This document shows positions 18,721 through 28,086 of a stretch of 64,000 nucleotides of DNA, in pieces. Under the pieces are notes generated by a model. The model did no database searches. It was not told where the DNA came from and worked only from the letters and a program-made list of their open reading frames with translations. Made by a program: the position numbers and the translations under genes. Each line of letters opens with the position of its first letter. Within the stretch, counting starts at the first letter, position 1. The stretch is from Novosphingobium sp. (GTDB lineage Bacteria; Pseudomonadota; Alphaproteobacteria; Sphingomonadales; Sphingomonadaceae), in assembly GCF_030699305.1 (NCBI RefSeq), contig NZ_JAUYNB010000038.1, positions 186,001 through 250,000 of the forward strand, in the 5' to 3' direction.

Positions 18721-19713
18721 GCGGTGGGTCCGGCGGATCGCCCGTGGCGAAAGACCAGACCAGCGGCGCACTGCACGGGTAAGCGCGCTGGTTTCGGAAT
18801 ACTGGAGGATCTCTGCGATCTCGGCGACCGAGAGGTCGGATTCGGCCAGATAGGATCGCGCCAGTCCGGCGCGGACCTGGTCCAGGATGACTTCGTAACT
18901 GGTGCCGCATTCGGTCAACCGGCGTTGCAGGGTGCGGCGCGAAAGGCGCAGCAGCCGGGCCGCAATGGCCAGATTGATCGGCGCGAACGGCAGCATCGCC
19001 CGGACCAGCGCTTCGGTCCGCAACCCGTCCAGCCCCGGCGCCAGCCGGGCCGCATCCCCAAACCGCGCCGCCAGCGAATCGTGGATCGCATGATCCCCTT
19101 CAACCGTGCGCATCGCCAGCAGGACAGGATCAAGCAGCATGGCGTTGCGATCAGCGTTGAACACCACATGCTCGCCCAGCAGGCGGCGGTGCCAGGATCG
19201 GTCCGGTGGCGGGGAATGCCGCAAATAGAGTGTTTCGGGCCGCCAGTCCGGCATGTGACGGCGGATTTCCCGGATGATCACGCCAAACCCCAGCTCGATC
19301 ACATGGCGCTGATATCCCACGGTGTCGGCGGCCAGCTCATACGTCAGCAAAGTGCCGGCCGCTTCCTTGTGCAGTCCGACAATCGTCCCCTGGGTATGGA
19401 GCGGGAAGTAATCGACCAGATCGCCAAGCAGCTCGTCCACGGTTGCGGCGCTGTTGAGCAGGGGGGCCATCGCACCGAACAGCGACAGGCTCTGGCGTAA
19501 GCCCAGCCGCAGGCCGAACGCCGGTTCCGCCAGTTTTCCCGCCGCCAGCTCCAGCAGCGCGACCACGCCTTCAACCCGCATCGGCAGATCGGGATTGGCC
19601 AGCGGACGCAGCGGCGCACCCGCTTTTCGGGCCAGCGCGCGGTAATCGCCGCCCAGTTCGGCAACCAGTTCCGGCGCCACTTCCAGCACCCCGCTGCGGA
19701 CCCACCTGACCAT
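18703..19713 (-). CDS. AraC-family transcriptional regulator (arabinose-binding-like N-terminus)
   Basis: C-terminal HTH NLAIAARLLRLSRRTLQRRLTECGTSYEVILDQVRAGLARSYLAESDLSVAEIAEILQYSETSALTRAVRRWSGLSPRAIR. Confidence 0.9.
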   Translation of the reverse strand: MVRWVRSGVLEVAPELVAELGGDYRALARKAGAPLRPLANPDLPMRVEGVVALLELAAGKLAEPAFGLRLGLRQSLSLFGAMAPLLNSAATVDELLGDLVDYFPLHTQGTIVGLHKEAAGTLLTYELAADTVGYQRHVIELGFGVIIREIRRHMPDWRPETLYLRHSPPPDRSWHRRLLGEHVVFNADRNAMLLDPVLLAMRTVEGDHAIHDSLAARFGDAARLAPGLDGLRTEALVRAMLPFAPINLAIAARLLRLSRRTLQRRLTECGTSYEVILDQVRAGLARSYLAESDLSVAEIAEILQYSETSALTRAVRRWSGLSPRAIRRTHRDRLAR

Positions 19714-19807
19714 CGCCCGAGCAAAGCATTTTGGCGCGCAAAGTCAACTTTTCTGTGCGTCGCTACAGTATCCCTGATGCCAGAGACGATTCTGGAGGGG
19801 ATGTCTG

Positions 19808-20206
19808 ATGGCTTTACCAACGCGACCGGCTGCGGCCTGGTTGTTCGCCGTGCTGTTGTTGATTGGCGCGGGCCTCACCGCCTTTTTTGGCCTGAGCGCC
19901 AATGGGTATCTGGTCCCGGCCGCGATGCTGGCGATCATGGCGGCGCTGCTGTGGCTGGGCCGGGCCGGTGGGCTGTTCAAGGCCGTCGCGATCATCAATT
20001 TGATCAGCGGCGCGGTGCTGGTGCTGACCCTGGCCTTTGGCGACGTTCTGGGTGACCGCAAGCTTGATGTGTCAGGCGTTGCGCTGCTCGTCAATCTGCT
20101 GACCGGGGGGCCGTTGCTGGGTTTGCTCGCGCCCGGTCTGTTGCTGGGCCTGCGCACCGGCAAGGCCCTGAACCAGTGGTTCAACCCCGCTGCAATTGCG
20201 GCCTGA
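19808..20206 (+). CDS. Small hydrophobic membrane protein
   Basis: Four hydrophobic segments; divergent from AraC gene. Confidence 0.6.
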   Translation: MALPTRPAAAWLFAVLLLIGAGLTAFFGLSANGYLVPAAMLAIMAALLWLGRAGGLFKAVAIINLISGAVLVLTLAFGDVLGDRKLDVSGVALLVNLLTGGPLLGLLAPGLLLGLRTGKALNQWFNPAAIAA

Positions 20207-20220
20207 GGGGAGTGCAAGCG

Positions 20221-22005
20221 ATGAAGAAAGTTGTCACCACGCTGGTCGGTTTCACCGTCCTGATGCAGCCGCTGCTGGCGCAGGCCGCCGCTTTTTCCGG
20301 CAAAGTCACGCTGGCCGATGGCCAGCCCGCCTATGGCGCCATGGTCACGGTGTTCGATGCCGCCGGGGAAAGCCGCCAGACAGTCTATACGGCGGCTGAC
20401 GGATCTTACGCCATCCGCACGCCCTATGCCGGCAAGCTCAAGGTCCGGGCGCGTCTGGCCGGTTCCCCGGACACGCTGAGCGAGCAGCAGGCGAGCGCCA
20501 CCGGTTCGGCCCGGCTCGATCTGGCGCTGGGCAAGTTTGCCGACCAGACCGCGATGAATGAAAGCCTGTCGGCTTCGGCCTTCAACGCCCGGCTGCCCTG
20601 GCCCGATGTCAAACGCGATCGTCCGGCATTTGTCAGCCAGTGCAATTATTGTCACCAGATGGGCAATTCGTGGACCCGCATTCCGCGCGACCACGAACAG
20701 TGGATTGCCGAAGTCGACAAGATGGAAGGCCTGTTGGCGATGCCTTCGCGGGCGCAGTCTGCGACAATCGCGCAAACGCTGTGGAAGGGTTTCGATGGCA
20801 AGCCATTTGCCGCCCAGCAGAACTATGGCGCCAGCGCCGAGCTATCCCGCGGCAAGGTTCGTGAATGGCTGGTCGGCGATGGCTATACGTTCATTCATGA
20901 TGCGGACGTCGCCAAAGACGGGCTGCTGTACGGCACCGATGAAGGGCACGACATCCTGTGGACGCTTGACCGCGCCACCGGCAAGATCGAACGCTATCCG
21001 CTGCCTGACATCGACTTGCCGCGCGGCGGGATTTTCTCTGGCATGAAGCTGCCGATTGGCCAGTTCACCGGCAAGCACGGGCCTCATTCAATGGCCCAGA
21101 CCAGTGACGGTCGAATCTGGATCACCAACGCGCTGTCGAGCACGTTGATGTCGTTCGATCCTGCAACCAAGCAGTTCAAGACCTATCAGGTCGGTCACGA
21201 TTCGCTCTATCCGCACACTGTCCGGGTGGATCAGGATGATATCGTCTGGTTCACGATCGTGGCGTCCAATCAGATGGGCCGGTTCGATCCCAGGACCGAA
21301 GAGATGACCGTGATGCGGCTGCCGCACAACGGCTTCATCCGGTGGACCACCGATATGCTGTTCCCGACCCTGATGCGGATCGGCAGCTGGTTCCCCGATC
21401 AGGCGGTGCACCTCAACCTTTCCACGCATCGCTTCTTCGGAGAGCGCATCCTGGCCTTTCCCTATGGGATCGATGTCAATCCGGTTGATGGCAGCATCTG
21501 GTACGCCAAACTCTATGCCAGCAAGATCGGGCGGATCGATCCCAGGACGATGGAAGTGCGGGAATGGGATACCCCCATGCTCGGTCCGCGCCGACCACGG
21601 TTTGATGCCAAGGGCATATTCTGGATCCCGGCCTTCGATGAAGGCGGGCTGATGCGGTTCGACCCCAAATCGGAAACGTTCGAAACCTTTCGTATCCCCG
21701 TGGTCGGCAAGGATGAATACGAAACGCCCTATGCGCTCAACGTCGACAAGAAGACCGGGCAAGTGTGGATGGCGGCCAACAATTCGGACCGGATCATCCG
21801 GTTCGATCCGGCGACCAGGACGTTCTTCACCTATCCCAGCCCGACCCGCGTAACGGTGCTGCGCGACTTTTCGTTCACCGAAGACGGGCAGGTCTGCTCA
21901 TCCAGTTCGAACATGCCAGCCGCTGCAATCGAAGACGGGCGGCCCAACTTCGTCTGCATCGAGCCGGAAGGCGGCGCGGCCGATCGCGCCGCGTTGGGGA
22001 GCTAG
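20221..22005 (+). CDS. Exported carboxypeptidase-regulatory-like + CxxCH + Vgb-like beta-propeller protein
   Basis: Signal peptide; FSGKVTLADGQPAYGAMVTVFDAAGES (CarboxypepD_reg-like); CNYCHQMG heme-binding motif; repeated GRIWITNALSSTLMSFDPATKQF / GSIWYAKLYASKIGRIDPRTMEV blades. Confidence 0.8.
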   Translation: MKKVVTTLVGFTVLMQPLLAQAAAFSGKVTLADGQPAYGAMVTVFDAAGESRQTVYTAADGSYAIRTPYAGKLKVRARLAGSPDTLSEQQASATGSARLDLALGKFADQTAMNESLSASAFNARLPWPDVKRDRPAFVSQCNYCHQMGNSWTRIPRDHEQWIAEVDKMEGLLAMPSRAQSATIAQTLWKGFDGKPFAAQQNYGASAELSRGKVREWLVGDGYTFIHDADVAKDGLLYGTDEGHDILWTLDRATGKIERYPLPDIDLPRGGIFSGMKLPIGQFTGKHGPHSMAQTSDGRIWITNALSSTLMSFDPATKQFKTYQVGHDSLYPHTVRVDQDDIVWFTIVASNQMGRFDPRTEEMTVMRLPHNGFIRWTTDMLFPTLMRIGSWFPDQAVHLNLSTHRFFGERILAFPYGIDVNPVDGSIWYAKLYASKIGRIDPRTMEVREWDTPMLGPRRPRFDAKGIFWIPAFDEGGLMRFDPKSETFETFRIPVVGKDEYETPYALNVDKKTGQVWMAANNSDRIIRFDPATRTFFTYPSPTRVTVLRDFSFTEDGQVCSSSSNMPAAAIEDGRPNFVCIEPEGGAADRAALGS

Positions 22006-22010
22006 CACCC

Positions 22011-22829
22011 GTGCAGCGCCAGTTGCGCATCAACGGGCTGATGTTCAACGTCCTTGACGAGGGCGAGGGGGAACCCGTGCTGCTGGTCCACGGCTTTCCC
22101 GATGATCATACCGTCTGGCGCAAGCAGATCCCGGCGTTGGTTGCCGCGGGCTACAGGGTGATTGCGCCCGACACCCGGGGCTGCGGGCAAAGCGATATGC
22201 CGCCGCAGACCCGTGACTATGCGCTCGGCAATCTGGTCGCGGATCTGATCGGCATTCTTGATGCGCTGGAAATCGGCAAGGTCACACTGGTCGGCCACGA
22301 TTGGGGCGCGATCATCGCCTGGACTCTCGCGGCGCGGCATCCGGAGCGGGTTGAGCGCTATGCCGCACTGTCGGTCGGACACCCGGCTGCCTATGCATCC
22401 GGGCCGATCGAACAGAAACTGAAAGGTTGGTATGTCCTGATGTTCCAGCTTCGCGGCATTCCGGAGTGGCTGAGCAAGGCGGGCAACTGGTGGTTCTTGC
22501 GCAAGTTTACCGCCCAGCCAGAGGAAATCGGCCACTGGATTGCCAATCACCGGCGGCCTGGACGGCTGACTGCCGGGATCAACTATTACCGCGCCAATTT
22601 CAGCCTGTTGCTGCGGCCCGACAAAACCAGCGTCCGGATGCCGGTTCTGGGCATCTATAGTGACGGCGACCGCTATCTGGCTGCGGAACAGATGCGCAGC
22701 AGCGCAGCCTATGTTGATGCCCCGTTCCGGTTTGAAATCATCAAGGGCGCCGGACACTGGCTACAGATCGATGCGCCAGACCGGGTCAACGCCCTGCTGC
22801 TGGCATTCCTCAAGGAACCCGTGAAATGA
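22011..22829 (+). CDS. Alpha/beta hydrolase (epoxide hydrolase-like)
   Basis: VLLVHGFPDDHTVWRKQIPAL, LVGHDWGAIIAWTLAARHPERV, GAGHWLQIDAPDRVNALLLAFL; GTG start. Confidence 0.88.
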   Translation: MQRQLRINGLMFNVLDEGEGEPVLLVHGFPDDHTVWRKQIPALVAAGYRVIAPDTRGCGQSDMPPQTRDYALGNLVADLIGILDALEIGKVTLVGHDWGAIIAWTLAARHPERVERYAALSVGHPAAYASGPIEQKLKGWYVLMFQLRGIPEWLSKAGNWWFLRKFTAQPEEIGHWIANHRRPGRLTAGINYYRANFSLLLRPDKTSVRMPVLGIYSDGDRYLAAEQMRSSAAYVDAPFRFEIIKGAGHWLQIDAPDRVNALLLAFLKEPVK

Positions 22830-23491
22830 TCAAGCGCTTCCGGTTTGAACTGATACTCGCCGTGGTTTTGATGCTGTTTGTTGCCTGGACATGGCACAAG
22901 CAGGAACCAAACGCGGCGCTGACGAGGGCTGAAACCGATCGTTACCTGGCCATCGTCAGCGCGAAGTTTCCGATGCCCGACCGCATGGACAGGCCCGCAA
23001 CTCTGGCGCGCCTGCGGGCTTTCGCAGAAGGCGATGACGGGCGCGACGTCTATATGCTGAACCTGCTGCGCTTCAATGACCGGATGGCGTCAGGCCCGGC
23101 CCCGGCGGGACGGTTCAAGGGAACCCCGGAAGAAGCCAACGCGATCTACGAAGACAATGCCAAGCCGGTCCTGATGAAAAGCGGGGCATTTCCGATCTTT
23201 TCCGGCAAAGTCGAAGAAGCCAACGCGATCGGCGGGTTCGACCGCGCTGAAGATAACTGGACCCGCGTCCTGATCGTTCACTACCCCAGTCGCCGCCACT
23301 TCTTTGACCTGCTGACGGACCCGGAATACCTCAAAAAGGCCGACTTCAAGAGCTATTCCATGCACATGGCCCTGGTTCCGGTGAAGCGCGAACTGGTCGT
23401 GCCGGACTTTCGCCATCTCGCTCTGGCCGGAGCGATCATCCTGTTCCTGCTCATCGCCCTGATCCGGGCGCTGCGGAGTGCGCGCCGATGA
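22826..23491 (+). CDS. Membrane-anchored DUF1330-like protein
   Basis: N- and C-terminal TM segments flanking DVYMLNLLRFND...YPSRRHFFDLLTDPEY. Confidence 0.5.
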   Translation: MIKRFRFELILAVVLMLFVAWTWHKQEPNAALTRAETDRYLAIVSAKFPMPDRMDRPATLARLRAFAEGDDGRDVYMLNLLRFNDRMASGPAPAGRFKGTPEEANAIYEDNAKPVLMKSGAFPIFSGKVEEANAIGGFDRAEDNWTRVLIVHYPSRRHFFDLLTDPEYLKKADFKSYSMHMALVPVKRELVVPDFRHLALAGAIILFLLIALIRALRSARR

Positions 23492-24663
23492 AAGCCGTTA
23501 TTTGCCAGAACGCCGAACTGCGGGTCGAAGTGGTTCCTGATCCCGTCCCTCAGCATGGTCACGCGCTGCTGAAGGTCCTGCGCTGCGGGATTTGCGGATC
23601 GGACCTGCATATGCGCCATCACTGTGACGCAATGAAAGCCGTCAACGACCGGCTGGGCTATCCAGCGCTGCCCAGGGCCAGCGATGCCTTTGTCTTTGGC
23701 CATGAAATCTGCGCCGAAGTGCTCGACTATGGGCCGGGCACGACGCGGAAGCTCAAACCGGGCACGCGGGTTGTCGCGCCGCCGATGGTGCGCTGGGGCA
23801 GGGACATCGACATGGCGGGGCTCTCGGCCCGGTCGAACGGCGGCTATGCCGAACTGATGCTGCTGGACGAACTGGTGCTGATGCCGGTGCCCAACGGCCT
23901 CTCCGCCGACAGGGCAGCGCTGACCGAGCCGATGGCCGTGGCCTGGCATGCGGTGCGCCGGTCTGAAGTGAAGAAAAAGGACGTTGCGGTCGTGGTGGGC
24001 TGCGGGCCGGTCGGCCTGGGCGTCATCGCGATCCTCAAGGCGCGCGGCGTTGGGACCGTAATCGCCAGCGATTTCTCGGCCGGCCGCAGGGCGCTGGCGA
24101 AAGCTTGCGGAGCCGATGTGGTGATCGATCCGCGCGAGGGTTCGCCTTATTCCAGCTGGGAAGACTATGGCTGGGTAACCAGTTTCGGGGGCCTGCTCGA
24201 ACTGGCGGTCGGCACGCGTGAGGCGCTGGAGAAGCTGCCGGTGCCGTGGTGGACCGCATGGCGTCTGGCCGAAGCGCTGGGTCAAACCCCCAAACGGCCG
24301 GTCGTGTTCGAATGCGTCGGGATGCCCGGTGTGATCAATTCGATCATTGACGGCGCCCCGCTGTTTTCGCGCATCGTGGTGGTCGGCGTGTGCATGCAGG
24401 AAGACCGGATCGAACCGGCCATCGCGATCCAGAAGGAAATCGATTTGCGGTTCGTCTTCGGCCATTCGCCGCTGGAGTATCGCGATGCGCTGCACATGAT
24501 CGCCGACGGCAAGGTGCAATGCGCCCCGCTGGTGACCGGCGTGGTCGGGCTGGACGGCGTCGAAGCCGCCTTTGCCGCGCTCGGCGATCCGGAAACGCAC
24601 GCCAAGATACTGATTGATCCGGCCAGTGCAGCCACCGAGCCAGTATCAACCGGGATTAAATAA
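23488..24663 (+). CDS. Zinc-binding medium-chain alcohol dehydrogenase
   Basis: LRCGICGSDLHMR, GHEICAEV, VVVGCGPVGLGVIAIL Rossmann motif. Confidence 0.85.
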   Translation: MKAVICQNAELRVEVVPDPVPQHGHALLKVLRCGICGSDLHMRHHCDAMKAVNDRLGYPALPRASDAFVFGHEICAEVLDYGPGTTRKLKPGTRVVAPPMVRWGRDIDMAGLSARSNGGYAELMLLDELVLMPVPNGLSADRAALTEPMAVAWHAVRRSEVKKKDVAVVVGCGPVGLGVIAILKARGVGTVIASDFSAGRRALAKACGADVVIDPREGSPYSSWEDYGWVTSFGGLLELAVGTREALEKLPVPWWTAWRLAEALGQTPKRPVVFECVGMPGVINSIIDGAPLFSRIVVVGVCMQEDRIEPAIAIQKEIDLRFVFGHSPLEYRDALHMIADGKVQCAPLVTGVVGLDGVEAAFAALGDPETHAKILIDPASAATEPVSTGIK

Positions 24664-24934
24664 TATAATGAAATCATGTGATTATGCCGCACCTATGCAG
24701 CATGATCCGATCACGGCAAACGCAATGCTGGCCAACTGCCAGCACCCGATACTCTCGGCCCGGCGCAGCGCATCCGGGAGGTTGGCATCCCCGCCGCCGT
24801 CAAGCAAGGCCGCCACATCCGCAGCCCGCTCCAGAACCGGAGCGGGATCGGCGATCCCGTCACCACGCGCCGGATCGGGCACGGCCTGCGCACCCGGCCA
24901 ACGCCGGTCCCGCGCCCCAATTTGGTAAACTGAT

Positions 24935-24994
24935 ACCGTAATGCGTGGCACCGTAATGCGTGGCACCGAAATGCGATCCACCGTAATGCGATGA
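24935..24994. repeat. Tandem 15-bp repeat, four units
   Basis: ACCGTAATGCGTGGC / ACCGTAATGCGTGGC / ACCGAAATGCGATCC / ACCGTAATGCGATGA. Confidence 0.85.
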
Positions 24995-25058
24995 TTGTCA
25001 TTGATCGCGGTCATCCTGTCGGCTTGGTGGCAATCGCCCCCTGTATCGGACAAGACGC

Positions 25059-25886
25059 ATGAACCCGAATGACATCATCCAGATCGGCCCGCTGGTGATG
25101 GCGCTTGATCGCCTTGTGGCGATGGCGCTCATCCTCGGCTTCCTTGCCGGGATGGACTGGATCGTGCGTCGGTTTTCCATCGCGGGCTGGCAACCGGCTG
25201 GGCTGGCGCTGCTGGCCGGCCTTGTCGGCGCACGGGCAGCCTATGTCTGGATCCATCGCGAGAGCTTCGCGCTCGATCCGGTTGTCGCGCTACAAGTGTG
25301 GCTGGGAGGCTGGGTATGGAGCGCGGGCGTGGCGACAGCGGCGGTGACGCTGGTCGTGCTCCTGCGCAGACCTCGCCCGATTGCGGCGGGACTGGCGCTG
25401 CTGGGCATGCTTTCTGCGGTGTGGTGGGCCTTTGCCGAGCGACCGGCGCCGCGTTCCGCGATCCTGCTTCCCGCAAGCTTGCGCATCGACACAGTGCAGG
25501 GCAGCAGCATCACGGCAGGCGATCTGCGCGGCCGACCCGCGGTGCTGAACCTCTGGGCCAGTTGGTGCCCGCCCTGCCGCCGCGAGATGCCGATGCTGAT
25601 CGACGCAGCAAACCGGGAACGCCGCGCAGCGGTGCTTCTGGTCAACCAGGGTGAACTGCCGGCCACGGTTCACGCCTTCCTTGAAGGCTCGGGCCTTTCG
25701 GCGCGCCACGTAGCGCTCGATCAGGATGGCATACTGGGCGCAATCGCCGGTTCCCCAGCCCTGCCGACGACGCTGTTTGTCGCCGCTGACGGCACCATCC
25801 GGCAAGCCCATGTGGGAGAGATTTCGCGGGTTCAGCTCGATATCGCGATCCGCGCGCTGTCGCGGGCAGATGGACCGCAGCAGTAA
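25059..25886 (+). CDS. Membrane-anchored TlpA-like thioredoxin-fold protein
   Basis: Multiple N-terminal TM segments; PAVLNLWASWCPPCRREMPML. Confidence 0.85.
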   Translation: MNPNDIIQIGPLVMALDRLVAMALILGFLAGMDWIVRRFSIAGWQPAGLALLAGLVGARAAYVWIHRESFALDPVVALQVWLGGWVWSAGVATAAVTLVVLLRRPRPIAAGLALLGMLSAVWWAFAERPAPRSAILLPASLRIDTVQGSSITAGDLRGRPAVLNLWASWCPPCRREMPMLIDAANRERRAAVLLVNQGELPATVHAFLEGSGLSARHVALDQDGILGAIAGSPALPTTLFVAADGTIRQAHVGEISRVQLDIAIRALSRADGPQQ

Positions 25887-25958
25887 ACGCACGGGATTAC
25901 GGTGACACTGCACTAAATCCCGCTCTGGCGTCATCGGCCAGCGGATCGCCGCGCCGCG

Positions 25959-26609
25959 CTAGGCGTTTGACCGCTCGGCCAGCAGCAGCCGACCCGGACC
26001 AAGCAGCGCCAGCACGTCGCCGATGTCATCGTGCGAAACGGTGAAGCAGCCCAGGCTGCGCCCGACCCGGCCCGATGACCGGGCCATGCCTTCGCTGACG
26101 TAATCCGCGCTGTGGATCACGATCGCGCGGGCCAGCGCCTGATCGTTCTGCGGCTCAAGCCCCAGCACCCGGCGCGAACGGCCATACTTGCCGATATAGG
26201 TATCGCCGATCACGAAGCTGCCGCCGGACGAGGCGTTCGAGCCGGGGCGGTTGGAAAAGCGTTGCAGCACGCCGGTATTGGCCGGATCGGACCCCCGCCC
26301 ATGCGCGACCAGCAGGTCTGCCAGCACCCGCCCATTGCCGATATCGACGATCTGGAAGCGCGGCACGCCCGATGCGGCACTGAAATCAACCAGCCCGATC
26401 CGGTCGCGATACGGCACCCGTGCCCCATGCGTCAGCAATGCGGACCTTGCCCGCGCCAGCAGAGTTGGCATTGTGTCCACCCGGACGGAAGCGGAGGCGG
26501 ATGCGGAAGCGGACGGTGCGGCGGGGATGATTGCGCTGAGGCCGATCGCACTGACGCCCACTGCACCCAAGCCAAGTCCGCCGATAAAACGACGTCGGTT
26601 TATTGTCAT
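25959..26609 (-). CDS. Murein L,D-transpeptidase catalytic-domain family protein
   Basis: VDFSAASGVPRFQIVDIGNGRVLADLLVAHGRGSDP..., VGRSLGCFTVSHDD catalytic SxGC; Tat-like RRRFIGG signal. Confidence 0.8.
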   Translation of the reverse strand: MTINRRRFIGGLGLGAVGVSAIGLSAIIPAAPSASASASASVRVDTMPTLLARARSALLTHGARVPYRDRIGLVDFSAASGVPRFQIVDIGNGRVLADLLVAHGRGSDPANTGVLQRFSNRPGSNASSGGSFVIGDTYIGKYGRSRRVLGLEPQNDQALARAIVIHSADYVSEGMARSSGRVGRSLGCFTVSHDDIGDVLALLGPGRLLLAERSNA

Positions 26610-26684
26610 GCGAAGCTAACCCGTATTATTGTTTGACCTGATCTGGGAACGGTCGCTGCAAATTTCAAACGGAAGAATCAAAAA

Positions 26685-27812
26685 ATGCGAAAAAAGTTCG
26701 GGTTCTCGGGGGTGATTTCCATAATTATATCAATCGCTACTGCGCCGCATGTGCAGGCTGCGGAATGGAATGTCGAACAGGCCCGCCAGCTGCGTGAATT
26801 GACTTCGGCCGCTTTTGAAGATGCGCTGCCGATACTGGATACCACCTCGCTCAGCCGCGCCATCGAACAAGGCCGCGGCCCGGCGCTCGACGTGGTGGCA
26901 ACCGACCTGGCGCTCCGCCTCGCCCAGGCCCACCTGCTCGGCACCGCCACCCCTGCGCAGCGCAGCGGCTGGCAAATCCCCGACACCGACCGCGCCATCA
27001 ACCTCGCCGACTGGCTGGAACGCGCCCTGGCCGCCGATGGCTTGCGCACCTTCTTCGCCGCCCTGCGCCCGGCCCACCCCGACTACGCTGCCCTGCGTAC
27101 GACTTTCCTCAACGAACGCGATCCCGACCGCAAACTGGCACTGGCCCGCAACATGGAGCGCTGGCGCTGGCTTCCCCGCCAGCTGGGCGAAGAGCATGTG
27201 CTGGTCAACGCCCCCGCGTTCGAAGCACGCCTCCTGCGCAGCGGCAGGATCGCCGGGACCTGGCGGGTGATTGTCGGCAAGAGCTCGACCCCCACGCCGG
27301 TCTTCGCGGCGAAGATCACCGGGGTCACGATCAACCCGTGGTGGAACATCCCGGCCAGCATCGTGCGTGAAAAGCGCGGGCGCTTTCCCGCCAGTCAGGG
27401 CTATGTCCACACCGGCGGACAATGGCGTCAAAAGCCGGGCCCCGGTAACGCGCTGGGCCAGATGAAGCTGGTCATGCCCAACCCCTACACCGTCTATCTG
27501 CACGATACCCCGTCCCGCCAACTGTTCGAGCGGGACGTCCGCGCCTTCAGCCACGGCTGCGTCCGCACCGGCGATGCGATGGGCTTTGCCGCCGCCCTGC
27601 TGGAAGGCACGGCGACCCGCGCCGAACTCGACGCGACCGTCAGGTCGCTGAAGACGGTGACCATTGACCTGCCCCAGCCGCTACCTGTCTACATCACCTA
27701 TTTCACCGCCGCTCCTGCCGCCGACGGCACGGTCACCTTCTACCCGGATATCTACCGCCGCGACGCCCGCGTCGGACCCGTCACCGCACCGGGCGGAACC
27801 TGCGGAGTATAG
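26685..27812 (+). CDS. L,D-transpeptidase (YkuD family)
   Basis: WNIPASIVREKRGRFPASQGYV, YLHDTPSRQLFERDVRAFSHGCVRTGDAMGFA. Confidence 0.88.
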   Translation: MRKKFGFSGVISIIISIATAPHVQAAEWNVEQARQLRELTSAAFEDALPILDTTSLSRAIEQGRGPALDVVATDLALRLAQAHLLGTATPAQRSGWQIPDTDRAINLADWLERALAADGLRTFFAALRPAHPDYAALRTTFLNERDPDRKLALARNMERWRWLPRQLGEEHVLVNAPAFEARLLRSGRIAGTWRVIVGKSSTPTPVFAAKITGVTINPWWNIPASIVREKRGRFPASQGYVHTGGQWRQKPGPGNALGQMKLVMPNPYTVYLHDTPSRQLFERDVRAFSHGCVRTGDAMGFAAALLEGTATRAELDATVRSLKTVTIDLPQPLPVYITYFTAAPAADGTVTFYPDIYRRDARVGPVTAPGGTCGV

Positions 27813-27820
27813 GTAGGGTG

Positions 27821-27900
27821 GGAGGTGCCAGTCTGATGCGAACCGTTCTCTGCCGGTCAAACCGCCACGCTGAAGCCATGAGGTTTTGCCGCACCGCCAA
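27821..27900 (-). mobile_element. IS6-family end remnant (terminal repeat + transposase 3' tip)
   Basis: GGAGGTGCCAGTCTGATGCGAACCGTTCTCTGCCGGTCAAAC...CCATGAGGTTTTGCC, near-identical to the copy at 63615. Confidence 0.7.
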
Positions 27901-28086
27901 AGTGGCAGGGCCGAGAACTCCCGCCAGCCGTTTCGCCGAAGAGAGCGGGCGATGCAGCGACAGCGGGAAGCGGATAACCATCAATGGCAGTGGGAAACTA
28001 CCCACAATCGAAGGCCGGAGACATGACACTGCTGAACCGCATAGTGTCCATTTCGCCAGCAGCGCTTTCATGCCATTACTGCGCCG

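Noticed and set aside
26460-26530. Repeated GCGGA(A/G)GC units
   Set aside because: Encodes a low-complexity SASASAS stretch after the signal peptide of the minus-strand L,D-transpeptidase; simple coding repeat.
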